From Candidatus Shapirobacteria bacterium (GTDB taxonomy: Bacteria > Patescibacteriota > Microgenomatia > UBA12405), in NCBI GenBank assembly GCA_028704635.1, contig JAQWFB010000007.1:1-57116 (forward strand): a DNA stretch of 57,116 nucleotides, written 5' to 3'. The translations under genes and the position numbers were made by a program. The notes under the pieces are model-generated. The model saw only the letters and a program-made list of their open reading frames with translations, was not told the origin of the DNA and ran no database searches. This document shows positions 49,740 to 57,116 of this stretch, in pieces (positions within the stretch are counted from its first letter, which is position 1; every line of letters starts with the position of its first letter).

Positions 49740-52394
49740 TTAACTGAATTTTGGATAACAACATTTTTTGTATTTTTTGCCTGAACCACAAGGACAGAGA
49801 TCGTTGCGACCGATGACTTGATCATTTTTAATTGTAACTTGCTTTGGTGGTAGTTCTGGTTCGGCTTGAGGATTTTCTGACATTGAATCTCCCCTGCCCT
49901 CGGTGACATTTTTGGGAATTAAATTTGGATCAGTGACCGGTTCGAGGCGATACAATTTGCGAACTAAATTGTATTCAAACTGAGACATTAATTTTTGAAA
50001 CATTTCAAAACCTTCTTTTCGATATTCGATTAAGGGATCTTTTTGGGCATAGCCGCGAAGACGAACACCATCACGCAAATCGTCGAGGGCAGTTAAATGT
50101 TCAACCCATAAAGGATCGAGAGTGGAAATAATGGCAAAGGAAGTTATACTGTTGGCTAAATCGGCACCAAAATAATCAACACGTTGTTGCCATTGATCGG
50201 TGAGAGTTTTGATTAAAAACTCAGATGCATTATCGGATTTTTCTAATTTATTTTTAAGTTCGGCACGTTGTCGAGGATCGAGGGGTAATATTTCACAAAA
50301 TTCTAAAACTACTTTTTCAGAATCTATTTTTCCACTTTCATAATCTGAATTTATGGAAACAATGGAATTAATTTGAGTCTCGATATTTTTAAAAATGGTT
50401 TCTCGATTTTTATCAGGATTATCCCTTTGGTTTAAAAGTGTTTGATCGCGTAATTGATAAACAATTGTTCGTTGTTTATTAATGACATCGTCATATTCGA
50501 CTAAATTTTTACGGGAATCAAAATTGAAACCTTCGACTTTAACTTGGATTTGTTCGATAACTTTAGAAACTAAAGGATGAGTTAGTGGGACATCTTCGGG
50601 CATATTGAATCGACTCATTAGAGAACTGATTTTTTCTCCACCGAAGACACGCATTAAATCATCGTCAAGAGCGACATAAAACCGAGAAAAACCAGGATCA
50701 CCTTGACGACCGGAACGACCACGAAGTTGGTTGTCAATGCGGCGAGATTCGTGGCGCTCAGTGCCGATGACACATAAACCACCAAGGGATAAAACTTCAT
50801 CGTGTTCTTTTTGCCAAACTTTTTTATCAACATCATCTTTTGGACCACCAAGAATAATATCGACACCACGACCAGCCATGTTGGTGGCGACAGTGATGGC
50901 ACCTTTTTTACCAGCTTTAGAAATTATTTCAGCCTCGGATCGGTGATTTTTAGCGTTCAGCATTTGATGAGGTAAACCTTTTTTCTTTAAAAGATTAGAA
51001 ACTATTTGGTTTTTTTCAATTGAAGTGGTACCGATTAAAACTGGTTGACCAGCTTCGTATCTTTCCTCAACAAAATTGGCGACAGCAACATATTTTGAAC
51101 GTTGAGATTTGAAAATTAAATCCCCTTCATCAATTCGCTGTTTTGGATTGTTGGTAGGAATCGGAACAACATCTAAATTGTATATTTTTTTAAACTCTTC
51201 AGATTCGGTGGCGGCAGTTCCAGTCATGCCAGCGAGTTTATCATAGAGACGAAAATAATTTTGAAAAGTGATGGTGGCCCAGGTTTGAGATTCTTGTTGG
51301 ACTTTAACACCTTCTTTAGCTTCAACGGCTTGGTGAAGACCATCAGACCAACGACGACCATTCATTAGACGACCAGTAAATTCATCAACAATAATTATTT
51401 CACCGTCTTTAACGACATAATCTTTGTCTTTGTGAAAAATTGCCCGGGCTTTGATAGCATTTTCAATGTAATGAATGGTTTCAAAAGATTCCTCATATAA
51501 GTTAGAAACGTTTAAAACTTTTTCAACTTTGCGAATGCCGTATTCTGAAAGAGTGGCAGAACGAGTTTTTTCATCGATAACATAATCCGTTGGTTGAAGT
51601 TTTTCTGTAATTTCGGCAAATTTATAATACTTATCGACGGGCTGATTGTTGGGAGAAGAAATAATTAGAGGAGTTCGGGCTTCATCGATTAAAACAAAAT
51701 CAACTTCATCAACAACGGCAAAATAATGAGATCGTTGAACGACGCGACTTTGATCGGGGGCCATGTGGTCACGAAGATAATCAAAACCAAATTCATTATT
51801 GGTGCCATAAGTGACATCGGCTAAATAAGCCTCCTGACGAGTGACGGGACGTAGATGGGCTAAGCGGTTATCGATAGTTTCGCTTGGATCAGTATAATTT
51901 GGATCCAAAATGAAAGATTGTTCATTGATAATACAAGACGTGCTGATACCTAAAAGACTGAGAGCTTTTGGATACCAACCAGCGCCGACACGAGTTAGAT
52001 AATCGTTTGGGGTAATAATGTGGACGCCTTTTTCAGTGAGAGCATTTAAATAGGCTGGAAAAACCACGGAGTGAGTTTTTCCTTCCCCAGTTTTTTGTTC
52101 GGCAATAGCACCTTGATGAAGGGTGATGGCAGCTATTAATTGAACGTCGTAAGCTCTTTCGCCAATGACTCGGCGAATGGCCTCACGAATGACAGCAAAA
52201 GCTTCAGGCAAGATATCATCGAGTGTTTTGCCTGTCTTTAGGAGTTCTTTGAAGTAAATTGTTTTTTGAGAAAGTTCATTGTCATTTAATTTGGAAATTT
52301 CTGATTCAAAATCGTTAATTTTTCGAATAATCGGTTGGTACGATTTAATGCGGCGGATATCTTCGTCAAATAAATTTTTGAGTGACTTAAACAT
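49740..52394 (-). CDS. secA: Preprotein translocase ATPase SecA
   Basis: This 884-residue protein has Walker A EQKTGEGKTH, DEVDFVLIDEARTPLIIS (Walker B), YGTNNEFGFDYLRDHM, ATNMAGRGVDIILGGP and GTERHESRRIDNQLRGRSGR. It ends with a zinc-binding SEC-C motif (CPCGSGKKYKKCC), absent in some small genomes. SecA drives proteins through SecYEG, and this window encodes many clients: lipoprotein, C39 proteins and the DUF11-like surface protein. The ATG at 52394 follows a TATAAT by 7 bases and lies just below the serS terminator. Confidence 0.97.
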   Translation of the reverse strand: MFKSLKNLFDEDIRRIKSYQPIIRKINDFESEISKLNDNELSQKTIYFKELLKTGKTLDDILPEAFAVIREAIRRVIGERAYDVQLIAAITLHQGAIAEQKTGEGKTHSVVFPAYLNALTEKGVHIITPNDYLTRVGAGWYPKALSLLGISTSCIINEQSFILDPNYTDPSETIDNRLAHLRPVTRQEAYLADVTYGTNNEFGFDYLRDHMAPDQSRVVQRSHYFAVVDEVDFVLIDEARTPLIISSPNNQPVDKYYKFAEITEKLQPTDYVIDEKTRSATLSEYGIRKVEKVLNVSNLYEESFETIHYIENAIKARAIFHKDKDYVVKDGEIIIVDEFTGRLMNGRRWSDGLHQAVEAKEGVKVQQESQTWATITFQNYFRLYDKLAGMTGTAATESEEFKKIYNLDVVPIPTNNPKQRIDEGDLIFKSQRSKYVAVANFVEERYEAGQPVLIGTTSIEKNQIVSNLLKKKGLPHQMLNAKNHRSEAEIISKAGKKGAITVATNMAGRGVDIILGGPKDDVDKKVWQKEHDEVLSLGGLCVIGTERHESRRIDNQLRGRSGRQGDPGFSRFYVALDDDLMRVFGGEKISSLMSRFNMPEDVPLTHPLVSKVIEQIQVKVEGFNFDSRKNLVEYDDVINKQRTIVYQLRDQTLLNQRDNPDKNRETIFKNIETQINSIVSINSDYESGKIDSEKVVLEFCEILPLDPRQRAELKNKLEKSDNASEFLIKTLTDQWQQRVDYFGADLANSITSFAIISTLDPLWVEHLTALDDLRDGVRLRGYAQKDPLIEYRKEGFEMFQKLMSQFEYNLVRKLYRLEPVTDPNLIPKNVTEGRGDSMSENPQAEPELPPKQVTIKNDQVIGRNDLCPCGSGKKYKKCCYPKFS

Positions 52395-52401
52395 ATGGGT
52401 A

Positions 52402-52407
52402 ATTATA
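52402..52407 (-). promoter_or_regulatory. -10 box of secA (leaderless type)
   Basis: Perfect TATAAT on the minus strand, 7 bases before the secA ATG. It starts only 4 bases beyond the T-run of the serS terminator, so the -35 region would fall inside the terminator hairpin. Confidence 0.55.
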
Positions 52408-52410
52408 TAT

Positions 52411-52469
52411 TAAAAAAACACCTTCTGGACCTTTCCAGTCTAATGAATGGAAAAGTCCAGATTGAGGTG
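52411..52469 (-). terminator. Rho-independent terminator of serS
   Basis: On the minus strand CACCT pairs with AGGTG (outer stem), TCTGGAC with GTCCAGA, and TTTCCA with TGGAAA, with one mismatch and a 10-base loop. Seven T follow at once (52412-52418). It begins 6 bases after the serS stop. This is the longest hairpin terminator in the window. Confidence 0.9.
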
Positions 52470-52475
52470 GCTCCT

Positions 52476-53744
52476 CTAGCTATTGTTGGGCCTAATAATC
52501 TCGAAACCAGTGTATGGTTGCAAGACTTTCGGAATTTTAATTGAACCGTCGGATTGTTGATGATTTTCAATAATGGCTAAAACGGCACGGTCGGTAATAA
52601 GAGTGGCATTTAAAATGTGGACTAATTCGTTTTTGCCGTCGATTTTAACTTTAGTATTTAAACGACGAGCTTGATAATCTCCACAATTACTGCATGATTG
52701 AGTTTCACGATAAGCATTTTGACCAGGAAACCAAGTGTTGATGTCGTACATACGACGATTTGGTTGAGGTAAATCACCAGTACAGGCTTTGACAATTTGG
52801 TAAGGTAATTCTAATTCTTGCATTAATTCTTCTTCATTGGCCAACATTTCTAAACACATGGCATCGGAAATTTTGTAGTCGGGAAGTGTAAAAACATTCA
52901 TTTCGACTTTGTTGAAAAAATGGACACGAAGCATGCCTTTCATATCTTTGCCGTACGTGCCAGCTTCTCTCCTAAAACAAGGCGAAAAATTAATATATTT
53001 AATTGGGAAAGATTTTTGATCAATAATTTCATCCATATGGTATGGAACAACGGAATGCTCGGAACTACTAATAAAAATTAGATCATCTTCGGGAATTGAA
53101 TAATAAGCACCCATTAAATTTTTATTGCTGGCGTAACCACATTTCCATTCAGTGTCACTTTTGATCATAACTGGAGGAATCATGCCAATAAAACCTTTTT
53201 TGGCTAATTTAGTGAAAGCATAGAACATGACTGCCATTTCTAAAACGGCGCCCTGACCTTTGAAATAACCAAAACGAGAACCAGAAAGTTGGGCAGCTTT
53301 TTTAATATCAATGATGTCGAGTTTTTCGCCAAGATCAGCGTGATCGAGTGGTTGAAAATCAAATTTAGGAATTTCACCAACGGTTTTGAAGACAACATTG
53401 TCGGCGTCGTCTTTACCAATTGGAACGTCGTCGGCGGGAATGTTGGGAATTTCTTCTAAAATAGAATTTTGTTTATCTTCGGTGGTTTTTAAATCAGCTT
53501 CTAGAGTTTTTAATTTTTCTTTAATTACAGAGGCTTCTTTTAATTGATCATCAGTAGGCTTACCTTTTAAATTGCGACTTAAAGCATTTTGTTTAGAACG
53601 AAGAATTTCAACTTGGGAAAGAATTTCACGGCGACTTTTGTCAAGTTCTAAAACCTTGTCGGCAAGCGTGGAATCTTTTTGGCGATTTGTAAGCGCAGTT
53701 TTAATGAGGTCAGGCTGTTGTCGTAATAAATTAATATCAATCAT
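52476..53744 (-). CDS. serS: Seryl-tRNA synthetase
   Basis: This 422-residue class II synthetase has an N-terminal coiled-coil arm (residues about 25-105) that binds the long arm of tRNA-Ser. Motif 2 is SPCFRREAGTYGKDMKGMLR and motif 3 region RMYDINTWFPGQNAYRETQ, followed by SCSNCGDYQARRLN. It charges tRNA-Ser with serine. It has its own terminator and a TAAAAT/TACAAT pair just upstream, so it seems to be a single-gene unit. Confidence 0.96.
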   Translation of the reverse strand: MIDINLLRQQPDLIKTALTNRQKDSTLADKVLELDKSRREILSQVEILRSKQNALSRNLKGKPTDDQLKEASVIKEKLKTLEADLKTTEDKQNSILEEIPNIPADDVPIGKDDADNVVFKTVGEIPKFDFQPLDHADLGEKLDIIDIKKAAQLSGSRFGYFKGQGAVLEMAVMFYAFTKLAKKGFIGMIPPVMIKSDTEWKCGYASNKNLMGAYYSIPEDDLIFISSSEHSVVPYHMDEIIDQKSFPIKYINFSPCFRREAGTYGKDMKGMLRVHFFNKVEMNVFTLPDYKISDAMCLEMLANEEELMQELELPYQIVKACTGDLPQPNRRMYDINTWFPGQNAYRETQSCSNCGDYQARRLNTKVKIDGKNELVHILNATLITDRAVLAIIENHQQSDGSIKIPKVLQPYTGFEIIRPNNS

Positions 53745-53750
53745 TTGATA

Positions 53751-53761
53751 ATTTTATTGTA
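53751..53761 (-). promoter_or_regulatory. Candidate -10 boxes of serS
   Basis: TAAAAT (53751-53756), 6 bases before the ATG, and TACAAT (53756-53761), 11 bases before it, overlap by one base. The first fits the leaderless spacing. The stretch between 53762 and 53821 shows no gene. Confidence 0.35.
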
Positions 53762-53821
53762 GCAAAATCATTGAAAAAAAATGCCCGCAATTTTATCGCA
53801 AGTTTTTAAAATCCCTATAAA

Positions 53822-53841
53822 TCTCCCTTTGACAAGGGAGA
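53822..53841. terminator. Hairpin after the GNAT gene, short form of the CTCCC repeat
   Basis: TCTCCCTT, loop TGAC, AAGGGAGA form a perfect eight-base-pair stem, followed on the plus strand by CTTTTATAT. It lies 3 bases past the end of the minus-strand GNAT gene. It resembles the second hairpin of the repeats at 10051-10095 and 37598-37637. Confidence 0.7.
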
Positions 53842-53844
53842 CTT

Positions 53845-54393
53845 TTATATATTTTTATACATTAAAACGGCATCAACAAATTTATCTTTGTGTTTTATAC
53901 CTCTAGGTAAACGACCGAATTCAACAAAACCCATTTTTTTATATAAATTTTGAGCAATAGGGTTATCGCCAAAAACTTCCAATTCAATTATTTTTAAACC
54001 CTTAATTTTTTCAATTGATTCGGAAATAACTAATTCCATTAATTTTTTACCAATTCCGTCACCCCGATAATCTTTAGAAACTGTTATTCCAAATCCACCA
54101 ATATGGCTTTTGATTTTATCTTTGAGTTCAATATGACTGGTGGCGATTAAATTATCACCAATAAAAGCCATAAGAAAAACTAACTCTGATTTATTTATTT
54201 TTTCAATAAATGACTTTAACCATTTTGTTTCTTCTTCCAAAGTTTGTTGTTCTCCTTGAAGAGTTAAAAAAGTTTTTTCGAGAGAAAGTTTATTGATGTA
54301 ATTCATTAAAATTTCGGCATCATCGATCGTGGGATAGTGGAAAGAAACTGTTTTACCAGATTTGGTGGTTGATCGGGAAATTATATTTTCCAT
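53845..54393 (-). CDS. GNAT family N-acetyltransferase
   Basis: This 182-residue protein has the GNAT fold. GGFGITVSKDYRGDGIGKKL holds the acetyl-CoA loop (RGDGIG), IIELEVFGDNPIAQNLYKKM is motif B, and GFVEFGRLPRGIKHKD the end common to amino-acid or phosphinothricin-type acetyltransferases. The frame extends to a TTG at 54411; the ATG at 54393 leaves 7 bases after the HD gene stop. It is the last gene of the greA-lysS unit. Substrate unknown. Confidence 0.85.
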   Translation of the reverse strand: MENIISRSTTKSGKTVSFHYPTIDDAEILMNYINKLSLEKTFLTLQGEQQTLEEETKWLKSFIEKINKSELVFLMAFIGDNLIATSHIELKDKIKSHIGGFGITVSKDYRGDGIGKKLMELVISESIEKIKGLKIIELEVFGDNPIAQNLYKKMGFVEFGRLPRGIKHKDKFVDAVLMYKNI

Positions 54394-54400
54394 TAATTGA

Positions 54401-54991
54401 TTATAGCCCAATCTCTGAGGCGATTTGTTGCATCGATATTAAACAAACTTCAATAAATTTTTCGAGAGGAATATTCAGGCCATCTTTTAATTCACATTGA
54501 GAAACTTCGTCGCGACGAGTGCCAGCGGCAAATCGGGGCTCTTTTAAAAATCTTTTTAAAACTGATGAAGTTTTTACATCCGCTAATTTTCGAGATGGAT
54601 AAATCAAAGCAACAGCTGTAATTAGTCCAGTTAGACTGTCGGCACAAAAAATTGACCATTGGGCTTTGGAAATTGGTTTGACACCAGAAATTTCTGGAGC
54701 ATGGGCTTTTATAATTTTGTCGACAGAATCGGTGATTTCTAAATTTAATTTTTGTAGAGCTTCTTTGGTTTTATTGGGATGAAATTCTTTAAACTCGCCG
54801 ACATAATCGATGTCGTGAATTAATCCGGCTAAAAGCCAATCCTCTTTTGGTGGTTCGTTTTCGTCCAATTGATTATTTTGTTTTAAATAATCATGAATTC
54901 CACCCATGCAGGCTTCGAGAGCAAGAGAATGGAAATAAATATTTTTTTCTAAAGTTTTTTTTGCAGCGTCTTGAAAAAGTTGACGATCCAT
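54401..54991 (-). CDS. HD-domain hydrolase
   Basis: This 196-residue protein has an HD-type metal site: H19-region FHSLALEACM, then LAGLIHDIDYVGEFKEFHP with the HD pair, and IIKAHAPEI. It resembles small HDIG phosphohydrolases often placed beside tRNA-synthetase genes. It is soluble. It lies 4 bases after lysS and 7 before the GNAT gene. The substrate (a nucleotide or nucleic-acid phosphate) is not known. Confidence 0.85.
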   Translation of the reverse strand: MDRQLFQDAAKKTLEKNIYFHSLALEACMGGIHDYLKQNNQLDENEPPKEDWLLAGLIHDIDYVGEFKEFHPNKTKEALQKLNLEITDSVDKIIKAHAPEISGVKPISKAQWSIFCADSLTGLITAVALIYPSRKLADVKTSSVLKRFLKEPRFAAGTRRDEVSQCELKDGLNIPLEKFIEVCLISMQQIASEIGL

Positions 54992-54995
54992 TTTT

Positions 54996-56456
54996 TTAAT
55001 CTTCCTTTCTCATAGATGGAAATAAAATGACGTCTTTGATAGTTGGTGAGTCGGTGACGAGTTGGACAAAACGATCAAGACCCATTCCCCAACCAGCGGT
55101 TGGTGGCATGCCGTATTCGAGGGCACGAATATAATCACTATCGAATTGGGAAGCAATTTCAGAACCTTGGTCGGCTAATTTTTGCTCATCCATCCATCTA
55201 TCTGATTGATCTTTGGGATCATTTAATTCATTGTAGGCTTTCAAAAATTCTGTGCCACAAACAAGCAATTGAAAAGATGCAATTTTAGTTGGATCGTTTT
55301 CTTTACGTTTGGCCAGAGAAATCATTTCAGAAGGATAATCCATAATAAAAGTTGGCTCAATTATTTGGGGGCGGACATGTTGTTTATAAAGCTCATCAAA
55401 ACAAGCACCGAGACCGTAAACATTTTTTAAATCGACTTTTAATTTTTTATTTTCTAATTCTTTTTTAAAATCTTCTTCTGATTTAATTTGATCAATGTCG
55501 ATGCCGGTTTTTTCTGAAATAGCGTCTTTGAATGTGAGTCGTTTAATTGGTTTTTCAAAATCTAGTTCAGTGCCTTGGAAAGAAATCTTAAGAGTATTTT
55601 TGGTAACCATTAATAAATGCTTGATTAAATCTTCGGTAAATTTCATCAAAACTTCGTAATCAACATAGGCCCAATAAAATTCAATTTGAGTAAATTCTGG
55701 ATTATGAAAACGAGAAACACCTTCGTTTCTAAAATCACGACTGACTTCGTAGACCTTTTCAAAACCGCCAATAATAAGGCGTTTTAGATATAATTCATCA
55801 GAAATACGAAGGTACATGTCCATGTCGAGTTCATTGTGATGTGTGACAAATGGCTTGGCAGCAGCGCCACCGTAAACTGGTTGCAAAACAGGAGTTTCAA
55901 CTTCCATAAAACCATGATCATCTAGAAAATGGCGCATTTCGGATAAAACTTTAGTTCTAGTTTCAAAAACTTGACGGGATTCGGGATTGACAATTAAATC
56001 AACATAACGTTGACGATAAGCGATTTCAACATCTTTTAATCCGTGGAATTTTTCTGGAAGCGGTCGAATATTTTTGGCTAAAATTTGGAATTTTTCAACA
56101 TTAATAGTTATTTCACCGGCTTGAGTTTTAAAAATAGTTCCAGAAACAGAAATAATATCACCTAAGTCTAATAATTTGGTTTGAGACATTTTATCGGCTA
56201 AGGTTTTTTCTTGAAAAAAAAGTTGAATTTTACCAGCTTGATCTTGAAGATCGGCAAACATAATTTTACCGTGACCACGGAGAGACATAAGACGACCAGC
56301 GATCAAAACTGCATTGTCCATCTTTTCTTTGGCATCAACAGTACTTATCTTATTTTCGAGATTTGGCTGAGGGTAAATATTTGAATTAAGACTCTTAAGT
56401 TGAGAAAGTTTTTCCTGACGCTGTCGTTGAAGTTCGTTTTGTTTTAAGTCTGCCAT
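54996..56456 (-). CDS. lysS: Lysyl-tRNA synthetase, class II
   Basis: This 486-residue protein has an OB-fold anticodon domain (AGRLMSLRGHGKIMFADLQD), motif 1 around MRHFLDDHGFMEVETPVLQP, motif 2 FRNEGVSRFHNPEFTQIEFY and motif 3 GWGMGLDRFVQLVT. It charges tRNA-Lys. The frame opens at a TTG (56462), but the ATG at 56456 is preferred. It lies 8 bases after greA, an order common in bacteria. Confidence 0.96.
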   Translation of the reverse strand: MADLKQNELQRQRQEKLSQLKSLNSNIYPQPNLENKISTVDAKEKMDNAVLIAGRLMSLRGHGKIMFADLQDQAGKIQLFFQEKTLADKMSQTKLLDLGDIISVSGTIFKTQAGEITINVEKFQILAKNIRPLPEKFHGLKDVEIAYRQRYVDLIVNPESRQVFETRTKVLSEMRHFLDDHGFMEVETPVLQPVYGGAAAKPFVTHHNELDMDMYLRISDELYLKRLIIGGFEKVYEVSRDFRNEGVSRFHNPEFTQIEFYWAYVDYEVLMKFTEDLIKHLLMVTKNTLKISFQGTELDFEKPIKRLTFKDAISEKTGIDIDQIKSEEDFKKELENKKLKVDLKNVYGLGACFDELYKQHVRPQIIEPTFIMDYPSEMISLAKRKENDPTKIASFQLLVCGTEFLKAYNELNDPKDQSDRWMDEQKLADQGSEIASQFDSDYIRALEYGMPPTAGWGMGLDRFVQLVTDSPTIKDVILFPSMRKED

Positions 56457-56464
56457 AGACAATT

Positions 56465-56926
56465 TTAGCAGATGGAAACGATTTTGTAGGTTATTTTTCC
56501 AGCTGGAGCACTGACTTCAACTTCGTCATTAATTTTTTTACCGATCAAAGCCACCCCTAACGGAGATTGATCAGAAATTTTATTAGCGTTGGGATCGGCT
56601 TCAAGATGGCTAACAATATTGAATTCTTTTGTTAGATTACCAGAGACTTTAATTTTAACTTTACAACCAATTTCGACCTGGTCACGTTTACATTCGCCAC
56701 TAATAATAGAAGCGTCTTCCAAAGCCGTTTCTAAATTATTAATTTTTTCATCAACAACTTCCAATTCTACTTTAAGTTGGGCAACAAGGCCATCTTCACC
56801 AGATTCGTCTGGTTGGGCGACTTCTTCAATTTGAGTAATTAAATGCTCTTGTCTATTTTTAAGTTCGTTTAATTGTTCGACTAGACTATCGTAACCTTCT
56901 TGAGTTAACAAATTTTTGTGGCTCAT
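56465..56926 (-). CDS. greA: Transcription elongation factor GreA
   Basis: This 153-residue protein has the coiled-coil finger (LNELKNRQEHLITQIEEVAQ, then PDESGEDGLVAQLKVELEVV) with acidic residues at its tip that go to the RNA polymerase active site. The C-terminal globular domain carries DQSPLGVALIGKKINDEVEV. It rescues backtracked polymerase. It opens the greA-lysS-HD-GNAT unit. A consensus promoter and a leader of about 60 bases with a hairpin lie upstream; no clear ribosome site precedes the ATG. Confidence 0.95.
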   Translation of the reverse strand: MSHKNLLTQEGYDSLVEQLNELKNRQEHLITQIEEVAQPDESGEDGLVAQLKVELEVVDEKINNLETALEDASIISGECKRDQVEIGCKVKIKVSGNLTKEFNIVSHLEADPNANKISDQSPLGVALIGKKINDEVEVSAPAGKITYKIVSIC

Positions 56927-56938
56927 TTTTTTTAAATA

Positions 56939-56974
56939 AATAAAAAATAAATCCCCAGCTCTTAAGGCCAGGGG
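56939..56974 (-). terminator. Leader hairpin with T-run before greA (possible attenuator)
   Basis: On the minus strand CCCCTGGC pairs with GCTGGGG around CTTAAGA (56953-56974), with a small bulge at TG/T. ATTTATTTTTTATT follows (56939-56952). It lies between the greA promoter and ATG, so it could end part of the transcripts early. The pairing is short and not perfect. Confidence 0.55.
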
Positions 56975-56992
56975 TTTGGGCTATTGGGGTAT

Positions 56993-57021
56993 ATATTAGA
57001 GTAAATACTTTTCTTTGTCAA
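56993..57021 (-). promoter_or_regulatory. Sigma70-type promoter of the greA-lysS operon
   Basis: On the minus strand TTGACA (57016-57021) is perfect and TAATAT (56993-56998) follows at exactly 17 bases. Transcription would begin near 56986, giving a leader of about 60 bases. Confidence 0.82.
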
Positions 57022-57043
57022 ATGTTTATGTGTACAATAATAC

Positions 57044-57116
57044 ATGTTTGATTTTTTTAGATTAGTTCCCAAGAAAAGATCGGTAAAAATTAAATCTAAG
57101 AGTGGTGTAATTTTTA
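57044..57116 (+). CDS. Rightward gene, first 24 codons only
   Basis: An open frame begins with ATG at 57044 and runs off the right edge. It reads MFDFFRLVPKKRSVKIKSKS and ends with GVIF at the edge: a short hydrophobic start, then a basic stretch. TACAAT (57033-57038) lies 5 bases before the ATG, matching the leaderless spacing at other genes. It is divergent from greA. Too little is present to name a product. Confidence 0.5.
   Translation, partial: MFDFFRLVPKKRSVKIKSKSGVIF

Noticed and set aside
49736-49909. N-terminal extension of the DHH protein
   Set aside because: The extension overlaps secA by 170 bases in another frame and is unlike the family; the ATG at 49735 matches the family start.
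1-57116. UGA recoded to glycine (as in Gracilibacteria)
   Set aside because: Many genes end with TGA in ATGA overlaps with the next gene, none of the conserved proteins needs TGA read-through, and RF2 is present.
1-57116. tRNA, rRNA or CRISPR array
   Set aside because: The gaps between genes are short and none shows a cloverleaf, rRNA-like segment or regularly spaced repeats; the repeats found are short and scattered.

Overview
The window is AT-rich and almost entirely coding, with no gene-free stretch longer than about 300 bases. It looks like a chromosome segment of a Patescibacteria/CPR bacterium, most likely of the Microgenomates type. The reasons are the packed overlapping genes, the very large set of GT39-like membrane glycosyltransferases, short palindromic repeats that run in frame through proteins, and a Gram-positive-like wall gene set. 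TGA is an ordinary stop (many ATGA stop/start overlaps, and release factor 2 is present), so the code is the standard bacterial one. The taxonomy is inferred; no rRNA or tRNA gene was seen.

Region 1 (1-32108, all minus strand) is one nearly gapless gene train of about 32 kb. Its promoter end is at 32108, so transcription runs towards position 1. It encodes GT2 and GT4 cytoplasmic glycosyltransferases, many GT-C-type membrane proteins (GT39/ArnT-like, two PTPS-related proteins, one GT87/PIG-M-like protein), a Wzx-type flippase (26660-28114), a membrane-anchored beta-rich protein, a SAM methyltransferase and a B12-binding-type radical SAM enzyme. The train continues past the left edge. Region 2 (32169-36798) adds two more GT39-like proteins, another polyprenyl-phosphate-sugar synthase-like GT2 and an unknown anchored protein. 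Together these give about 26 glycosyltransferase-like genes. The likely logic is that Dpm1/ALG5-like GT2 enzymes charge a polyprenyl phosphate, the GT-C enzymes use the lipid-linked sugars outside the membrane, the other GT2/GT4 enzymes build chains inside, and the flippase exports them. The final glycan and its acceptor cannot be read from the sequence.

Region 3 (36908-45703) is cell-surface and division functions: a DUF11-like secreted protein with a VPATG sorting-like end behind a perfect sigma70-type promoter; a coiled-coil/C39-like protein next to ftsX and ftsE (a PcsB/CwlO-FtsEX-like arrangement); an LCP-family enzyme that could attach glycopolymer to the wall; prfB; and a small secreted set (thioredoxin-like protein, cyclophilin lipoprotein, second C39-like protein).

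Region 4 (45790-57116) is mostly housekeeping: typA, a DUF5665-like protein, a HIT protein, a ppnP-like gene, a DHH phosphoesterase (nrnA-like), secA, serS, then greA-lysS-HD protein-GNAT as one operon, and the first codons of a rightward gene at the edge.

Two sequence-level patterns run through the window. First, at many unit-opening genes a -10 hexamer lies only 5-7 nt before the start codon, which implies leaderless mRNAs. Second, three families of short repeats occur both between genes and in frame inside glycosyltransferase genes.
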